64,000 bases of DNA from Isoetes taiwanensis (Eukaryota; Streptophyta; Lycopodiopsida; Isoetales; Isoetaceae). Where the stretch lies: assembly GCA_021234155.1 (NCBI GenBank), contig JAJEKV010000008.1, forward strand, positions 24,262,618-24,326,617, read 5' to 3'. Made by a program: the position numbers and the translations under genes. Of the stretch, positions 57,635 to 64,000 are shown one piece after another; position 1 is the first letter of the stretch; each line of letters starts with the position of its first letter. The notes under the pieces are model-generated. The model saw nothing but the letters and a program-made list of their open reading frames with translations, was not told where the DNA came from and did not search any database.

Positions 57635-58764
57635 TGTCCCTTACGTACTACCTTTTGGAAATCTCATGCCGGTAAATTTTTCCTGGATACAGCCAACGAT
57701 CTCTCAAAAATGCCTACCATTCCTTCATAAGGATAATAATCGATTTTTTTGCCTACCCATTATTTTAAGAATGGAGATGCTTTCAATTTGATTTAAATCA
57801 ATCAAAAAAACACAACTTTCTCTTGATGCCAACTTTGCAATAAATCATTTGCCTTCTAAATAGCAGCCCACGACTTGACATTGCATTCATTACAAGGTTT
57901 CTCAATTTGCCATGCACTACAATTTGATTTAAATCAATCTTATTTGGTGATTCTTTATCTTTTCGTGCAAGAATTACACTAAGAACACATCATAACGTAA
58001 CATATTGTTGTTAAAGCCCCAAGCAACGCCACTACTAAGCATTAATCATATTTTAGACAATAATATTACATAGATAAGGTTTTAATTATCATTCATAAGA
58101 ATTGGACACATGCTTCCTATTCTCTTCCTTTGGGTTTTACATTACCTTTAGAAGTATATACCGAGATACACCTAAATGTATATGGATTTAATTTATTTAT
58201 TTTACAAGGACCCTCAATGTCGTACATCTAGCCTTGGAAGGAATTACATCCTTACCACGATTTAGTTAACATAATTATATTTAACTAATTATTCTATGAT
58301 AACTTTACGGCCTTTAAGATATGTCGTCACACAATTTCGAGGCAATACTTATAGTTTAAAAAGTATTTTAATTATTTATCATATGGCTAGGGTTTATATC
58401 ATCAGATCCAAGTGTTGAACGTGTGACTCTCGCTCGCTACTTGGTTGGTGACGTATCAACCTTACATGTATATACTTTACAGTTGCTATACTTATGATAA
58501 GATAGACAAATTCTTATTATATTTACCAGGACCCTGAAGGTTACTTAAATGCCTTTGGAAGGAATTACATCCTTATGAAGGTTTAACTAAGATTTTATGT
58601 AATTATTATCTTACTTTATCTTAATACTAAGATATCTACACAAGACAAAACTATCTGTGCATTTATTATGAGCATATAATTTATCAACAAGACATTAAAG
58701 CTTAGGATACATGCCCTCATGGAGTGCTATCAATGCCCTGCACAATATTATACTTAAGATTATA

Positions 58765-59170
58765 TAATTTATGTGGTTTTAAGGGTTTCACATCCCTGAA
58801 TAATTTAACTAAGAGCTAGGCTACTAGCTCATTCCTGTGCAGGCAATTGATCATGGCGTAAGGAAATTATGCTTTTCCCATCATGCATTCTATCTATATA
58901 TAATTTATATGGTTTTAAGGGTTTCACATCCCTGAATAATTTAACTAAGAGCTAGGCTAATAGCTCAGCCGGTGTCGACTAATTTGGAGACGACTTGGTC
59001 GTTGTATTGCTTCCATTAATTCGTCCCCCACTTTGGTAGATGCAAAGCCTCTTCCCACCTTAGTTTTCGCACTGCTAAAGGCTAGAATACATCCCCCCAT
59101 TGAGCCGGTGTCGACTAATTTGGAGATGACTTGGTCGTTGCATTGCTTCCATTAATTCGTCCCCCGATGG
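58765..59170 (+). repeat. Two linked 136-bp-offset echoes with base changes
   Basis: Pairs at 58765/58901 (about 66 bp, two substitutions) and 58967/59103 (about 64 bp, two substitutions: gagacgac against gagatgac, gttgtatt against gttgcatt). The second pair begins where the first ends. Confidence 0.9.
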
Positions 59171-59607
59171 TGATTCAACCCCTGAGATGTAGGTAGGTTC
59201 AGTCCTAAGATTAAGCCCCCACTTTCTTCATAAGAAAATGGTCCTACACCTCTCCGATGATGCTATCCAATGCATCATATCCCCTCAATTGATGTTCTCA
59301 TAACATCTCAGCTATTCTATCTACCTTAAGAGGTTATGTGCTTCTTACCTAACGCATTAACTTGCAAGCCTTAGATAACATATTTAACCATCTATCCATC
59401 ATGTTTAATATATCTATCCCTAAGCGATGGGTTACCGAATTATTTAGAACAATTCTAAACCACAAGGTTTTGTCATCATGATAATTCCTTTTCCTATGTG
59501 GTTAATATACTTCTTATTTTAGATGTACCTTTCATGTACTATTCAATTATTTATATTCTAGAGATTCCTCCTTTCTTAGTTATTTACTCTCTTGAAATAT
59601 TCCTATC

Positions 59608-59879
59608 AATTGAATTGATGTCATCATAACAAGTTGGCCGCACTTGTTAGATTACTTCTTTTCATTTGGTTGGATTATTCCTTGGAGATACTAGCTTTAT
59701 ACATGGTCAACAAGTATCCTAATAATGATTCCTTCTTAGCGAGAATTGAATTGATGTCATCATAACAAGTTGGCCGCACTTGTTAGATTACTTCTTTTCA
59801 TTTGGTTGGATTATTCCTTGGAGATACTAGCTTTATACATGGTCAACAAGTATCCTAATAATGATTCCTTCTTAGCGAG
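59608..59879 (+). repeat. 136-bp echo, full length
   Basis: 59608-59743 is repeated as 59744-59879 with no difference seen. Confidence 0.95.
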
Positions 59880-61158
59880 GTGATCAATCTCACCAAGTGG
59901 TTTGATGTCTCATAACAATCGCCAAGATAAGCCACTCCTACGCATTTCCTTCCCAATCGCTGACGCTTAGCTCAACTTGGGGCAATCCTTTCACGAGAAT
60001 ATCTAGAAATGCTTTCCAATCCCATTATGGATGTTATCATCCATAAGCCTCCTCCTACTGACTATATGATCGTAGCTCCTCAATCTTGCTAGCGCCATCC
60101 ACTCGCTGCTTTCTTGAAGCAAAGAAGGTAACGCTCTTTTCAATTGCTCGAGACTCCTGCTCCTCCTCGATGTAGAGGTCAACATTCTTCATTAGAGGCC
60201 TCCCATTGCTGGTGGCTTTGATGGCATGAGTTGACCACTTGAAATCTTCTATGTCACTTCCCTAAAAACTGAAGGTGGTTTCGCTGAAAAACATCCTCCA
60301 TGTTGATTTCTTCTATCTTGGCAGCCTAAAGGATGGCTCTAGATACGATATTGTTGTGCCAACTCCATCACCATCTCTCACTTCAAGTCCTTCTCTTGTC
60401 GGTAGCATGTTGCCGCACGAGTGTTGAGGCTATTGATTTCTTCACCCCTTTGAATTGCCCGCCTTCCTTTTTGAGATGTTACACTATGGGGGGGATAACA
60501 AGGGGAATATATATGCAAGGCATATAGCTTACACAGTTACAAATACTACTAAAGCTATTAGGTTCCCTTTGGTACCCTCGAGTTGCACACGCATCTATGG
60601 CAAAGTTGTCGATATTCCTCCAAAGGCTATACCGTGTTGAAGATCTATATCCTCCTATCTTGGTATTTACTCTCTTTGATATGTTTGAGCTCTCCAATTT
60701 CTCCTGGCTATGGCACAACACATTTTTACTTCATCTCTAACTAGGGGTGTGACGGATGTTGATGCTTCACATTCCTTGGTCTCGCTTTTTAACTGGTTCT
60801 TGGGCAATAATTGTTTCCCTTCACAATGTCCAAGATCTTTGAGGCGCCTCTTTGAAGTTGTGCGCACCTTTGGCTAGACTCCTAAGGAGTTGTTCTTTTC
60901 TCTTAGTTGTTGATCAATCGCCGCCCTTGGGTTCGCCAAGTTGCATGCGAAGCTGTCGTGAGCTTGATGAGGTTTCTAGTTGAATCATCGATTCTTCGGG
61001 CCTGGTTTGCCTAGTCGCTTCCCATCGAGATTGCAATCTTAGTTGTTGATCCCTCGATTTGGTGGCTTAAACGTTGTTGCGCTCTAAGGTGCTATGTTGC
61101 CTTCTAGTCTCGTGGTACCTTATAATTGCACTTGATCACGCTCCACAATTTTGAACCT

Positions 61159-61160
<2 letters not shown>

Positions 61161-61194
<34 letters not shown>
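61161..61194 (+). repeat. (TG)17 microsatellite
   Basis: Seventeen TG units. On the - strand this (CA)n run stands at the very end of LINE fragment L1-C and may be its tail. Confidence 0.97.
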
Positions 61195-61198
<4 letters not shown>

Positions 61199-63180
61199 GA
61201 GTGCTAGATGGTTCATTTATTAATTTATTATAATTAAATACATATAGAGATGGAAAAAAAAATGCCCCAAAGGGCATGAGCAATTGTTTCACATTGGGCA
61301 CTAGGCCCGCATTCACCCCATTAACTCCTCGATTTCCATTAGATTGGGGACTAGGCCCTCATTCACACCTTTTAATCCTCAGCTGGAAAGGATGTAAATC
61401 TTCCACCATCACACATCCAAGAACATCCGGTATGAGTAGAACCTCCAACCGCGCCGATGGATCGAAGCAATGTCGTAGTCTCGACCCCATTTCCCCGGCG
61501 GGGCTATAGCCATAAGGGCAACATCATGATTAAACACATTCTTGATTTTTGCACGATATATCTCTTCTCCATTCATGGCAACCGCACATCTATTCTTCCA
61601 AAAACAGCCCTGCAGGATTGCAAGTGTGATGACTAATAGCCAACCTTATCCTTGTCCAACGCATCATAATAGCTGGCTATTGTAGCTGGTTGTAATCGAT
61701 CTGGAGGATAGGGGCGCACATTCCTATAAGGCCTAAATTTTCGGGTAGAAGAACATATGGCCGATCTCTTCCACATTGCCACATTCCAAAGGGCATCTTG
61801 TCTCACCCATGATTTTCCTTCAAGGCAGCCCGTTTTTGGTGGCTAGGCCACTTCGCCAAGTGAGCCACATAAACATCCTCAGATCTTCTTTGCACAAAGG
61901 TGATTGCCAAAGAATTCTTCAAATGATTTGCATAGTCAAACCTAGATAGATTAATTATGGAAGACACCGCTGAAGATCATCATTGGATAGAGCTTTGTAT
62001 ATTGTGCTCACAGAGTATAAATTCTTGTTGTTTAGCAACCAGATTTCATGTCTTTCAATTCCCTCGATAGCATACTAGTCCGCTTATTATTTTATTGTAA
62101 ACCATTTTGTCTCGAAAGCAATTTCCCTCAATCATTGCCTTGACCTTAGTCCATGATCACCAAAGCAATTTCATTCCATATTCCACAGGTCCTTTAGGGA
62201 AGATAATCCATCCCAAGACATTCCCATTTTCTAAAAACCTTGGGTATTGCAGTAGCTAAAGGGTAATCCTCCTGGATACTGACTATTGGGCTCCAAAAGA
62301 TTGAGAGGTTCCCTGAATGCCATGTGGCTTGTGCTGGTCTAAAAACATCCTTAACTTCCATCCAAGCTTCTAGGATTTTATGCATAATTGGGGAAGTACC
62401 AGGTGCTATCTTGAAATCATTAAAGCATGCAGATTTGCAGATGCTGGATGAGATGACTTAGAAATGGGGCTTGCTTTGCCAAGCCAAAGGCCTAATAAAT
62501 TGAGATCCAAAGTCTGCCTCCTGGTTAAGAGCATTTTATACCAACTTGGAGATAAGAGCTTGGGAGTGTGTTAACAGATCCTTGCTGCCTAATCCTTTAG
62601 GTTTATATACTTCTGAGCATGCTATTTTAGGTAGGCCCCGCTGCACAAACCCTCTTATAAATTGTTCCATGTGCCGGTACACATATTTGGGAGCTAGCAA
62701 CACCGAAGACACGATATAAGCGAAACCGCTGAGTACACAATTAGCTATTGTGATCCATCCCGCTATTAAAAGGCCCTTACTTGACCATAAATTTATTCTT
62801 TTTTTTTTTCAGCTTATCCGTAAAGGCGCTCCATATACCGAGGCAATCGAGGGTGCCAGGGGGTAACCCTAGTAGTTTAGTTGTTTCCCTTTTTAATGAT
62901 GTGCATTCCATAATCCAAAATCTTTCTAAGAGGTTGAACCTCATGTTGCGCCTACGGAGCTCGTGGGAAGTACTAACTATTCTCCAAACTTCCAGCTTTG
63001 TGGCCTTTATCCTTCAATACATGTGTGTCTCCCTAGCGAGTAAAGCCTCATGGCTCTCCTCCTTGATTCGGTTGCTATCCTTGTCATTAAGGTGTCGAAT
63101 GCTTCTATCTTGGGCATTGAGATCCCTCGTGTCAGAGATACGTTTGGCTTCTCCTCTTCTAATTGTTGGTAGGAGTATTT
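61195..63180 (-). mobile_element. L1-type LINE 3' fragment (L1-C)
   Basis: The - strand carries, right to left, a pre-RT linker (ESHEALLARE and HELRRRNM, about 63070-62950), LLGLPPGTL of the thumb (about 62870-62849), AGWITIANCVLSGFAYIVSS and APKYVYRHME (about 62760-62640), and EVYKPKGLGSKDLL (about 62610-62570). A frame at 62385-62194 (ILEAWMEV, QATWHSGNL) and a zinc-finger region near 61905-61741 follow. Linker and thumb are nearly adjacent, so the RT palm is missing. L1-C differs in sequence from L1-B. The 5' part was not found. Confidence 0.75.
61735..61905 (-). pseudogene. L1-C zf-RVT domain
   Basis: One - strand frame reads LRMFMWLTWRSGLATKNGLP, a stop, then GETRCPLECGNVEEIGHMFFYP. This is a textbook zf-RVT layout (F-M-W-L, then C-P-x-x-C, then E-x-x-x-H-x-F-F) with only one stop. 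The last Cys is replaced by Tyr. The domain ends plant LINE ORF2 proteins after the RT. Confidence 0.82.
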
Positions 63181-64000
63181 GATGAAGTTATTGCCTAGTT
63201 GTTGAAGGCATATCTCATCACCGTGGTACCTTTCATAAGTGCATCTTCTTTATTGAGATCCCTCGTGTCAGAGCACCATAATATCACCACAAGATAGGAT
63301 TATAGTCGTCGAGATGTTGCCTTCTCAGTTGGATCGTTGATGTCGGGTCGTCCCGAAGAAGTTCTCGAGGCTTGAGATCGTGGCCGCAGTTTCTGAGGAT
63401 GTCTGGCCGTTCCTCCTATTGTGGAGGACACTCATGTCATAAGGCCATCAAGTGTTGCCACTGCTATAAGAGGTAGAGTTGTGTCTCGAAGATGTCGTCA
63501 TGCAAAACCTAGATGATGCAGCGCTAGTGATCTTGACATGACTGGCATTGTCGCTCATCCTGACATTGTGCTGGACGAGTGGTCTTCTACCTGAGGTCGC
63601 TTTCCGAAGCGTTTGGAGTCGAAGCTTTGCTTGGGCTCTGGTCGTTTCTCCCTCGTACTTATTCCATTCGAAAACTTGACCTTGGGCTATAGTTGTGCTT
63701 CTTTGTTTTATCCTTTTGCAGTCGGAGTGATGGAGACTCTCGATCCAAACGCTAAACCCCTAAAACATGACTCTAAACTCATGTTTCTATACTATATGTA
63801 TGAGTCCCCGAGATATACAATAGACATATACATGCTTACATTGGGATTTCGATTCATTCACTTTTCTAATTTATATAAGAGAATATACTTAAATGTTTAT
63901 TTTCCTTTAGAATTTATCCTCCTCCTATCGCATTTGATTCTTCGGTTTTGCTGCATATTCCTTATTCTGGTTGACTCCGGTTTGAGGTGCTGCTATAGTT
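63181..64000. other. No gene recognised
   Basis: No domain seen on either strand. A 22-bp block, attgagatccctcgtgtcag and two more bases, at 63116 recurs at 63252, again exactly 136 bp apart, and then the sequences diverge. Confidence 0.5.

Larger units (their letters stand above)
57635..61160. other. No gene recognised
   Basis: AT-rich DNA with short frames lacking domains. The perfect palindrome ttgatttaaatcaa occurs at 57787 and again exactly 136 bp on. Further 136-bp-offset echoes are at 58765/58901, 58967/59103 and 59608/59744. From about 60000 to 61140 the sequence is a little richer in G and C, but nothing is recognisable. Confidence 0.55.

Noticed and set aside
62781-63182. 133-codon open frame on the + strand
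   Set aside because: The opposite strand carries ordered LINE ORF2 linker and thumb motifs over the same bases, so the + frame is a shadow.

Overview
The window looks like nuclear DNA of a land plant with a large, repeat-rich genome. The evidence is indirect. It holds a Ty3-type LTR retrotransposon of Tat-like character, with a second plant-type RNase H domain, and L1-type LINEs whose ORF2 ends in the zinc-finger region typical of plant LINEs. I find no rRNA, tRNA or intact host protein gene and cannot name the species. Almost every long open frame is a fragment of a decayed mobile element or a by-product of simple sequence. One 865-base run of N lies at 25456-26320.

Layout. 1-6700: AT-rich DNA without genes, with a Helitron-like terminus near 3440 and 3575 and many direct repeats. 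6939-8319: a 1.4-kb stretch that is almost purely A and G on the + strand. 8320-25455: no recognisable gene, several diverged repeats. 26321-31020: a decayed, unusually GC-rich LINE on the + strand (ORF1-like part, endonuclease, RT remnant, C-terminal zinc-finger-like part). 32076-38376: an L1 LINE on the - strand with ORF1, ORF2, a short poly(A) end and a 17-bp target-site duplication. 38394-41392: non-coding. 41393-51156: the Ty3 element, LTR to LTR, with gag, protease, an extra RNase H, RT, RNase H and integrase, all broken. 51157-61160: no genes, many repeats. 61195-63180: a third LINE fragment on the - strand. The rest is unassigned.

The most striking pattern is technical or at least not element-specific. 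At more than 30 unrelated places the sequence jumps back and repeats itself from exactly 136 bp earlier, for 20 to 136 bases. This occurs in LINE, Ty3 and anonymous DNA alike. I think it is an assembly signature (a k-1 contig overlap left untrimmed would give this), and it must be allowed for before any frameshift or tandem repeat here is read as biology. Some copies differ by one or two bases, which a simple overlap does not explain.

The most interesting biology is the Ty3 element. Its extra RNase H lies between protease and reverse transcriptase, whereas in the Tat elements I know it follows the ordinary RNase H. The ordinary RNase H has lost acidic residues while the extra one keeps its motifs. 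Its LTRs carry a TATA box, two G-box cores and a 12-bp-stem hairpin.
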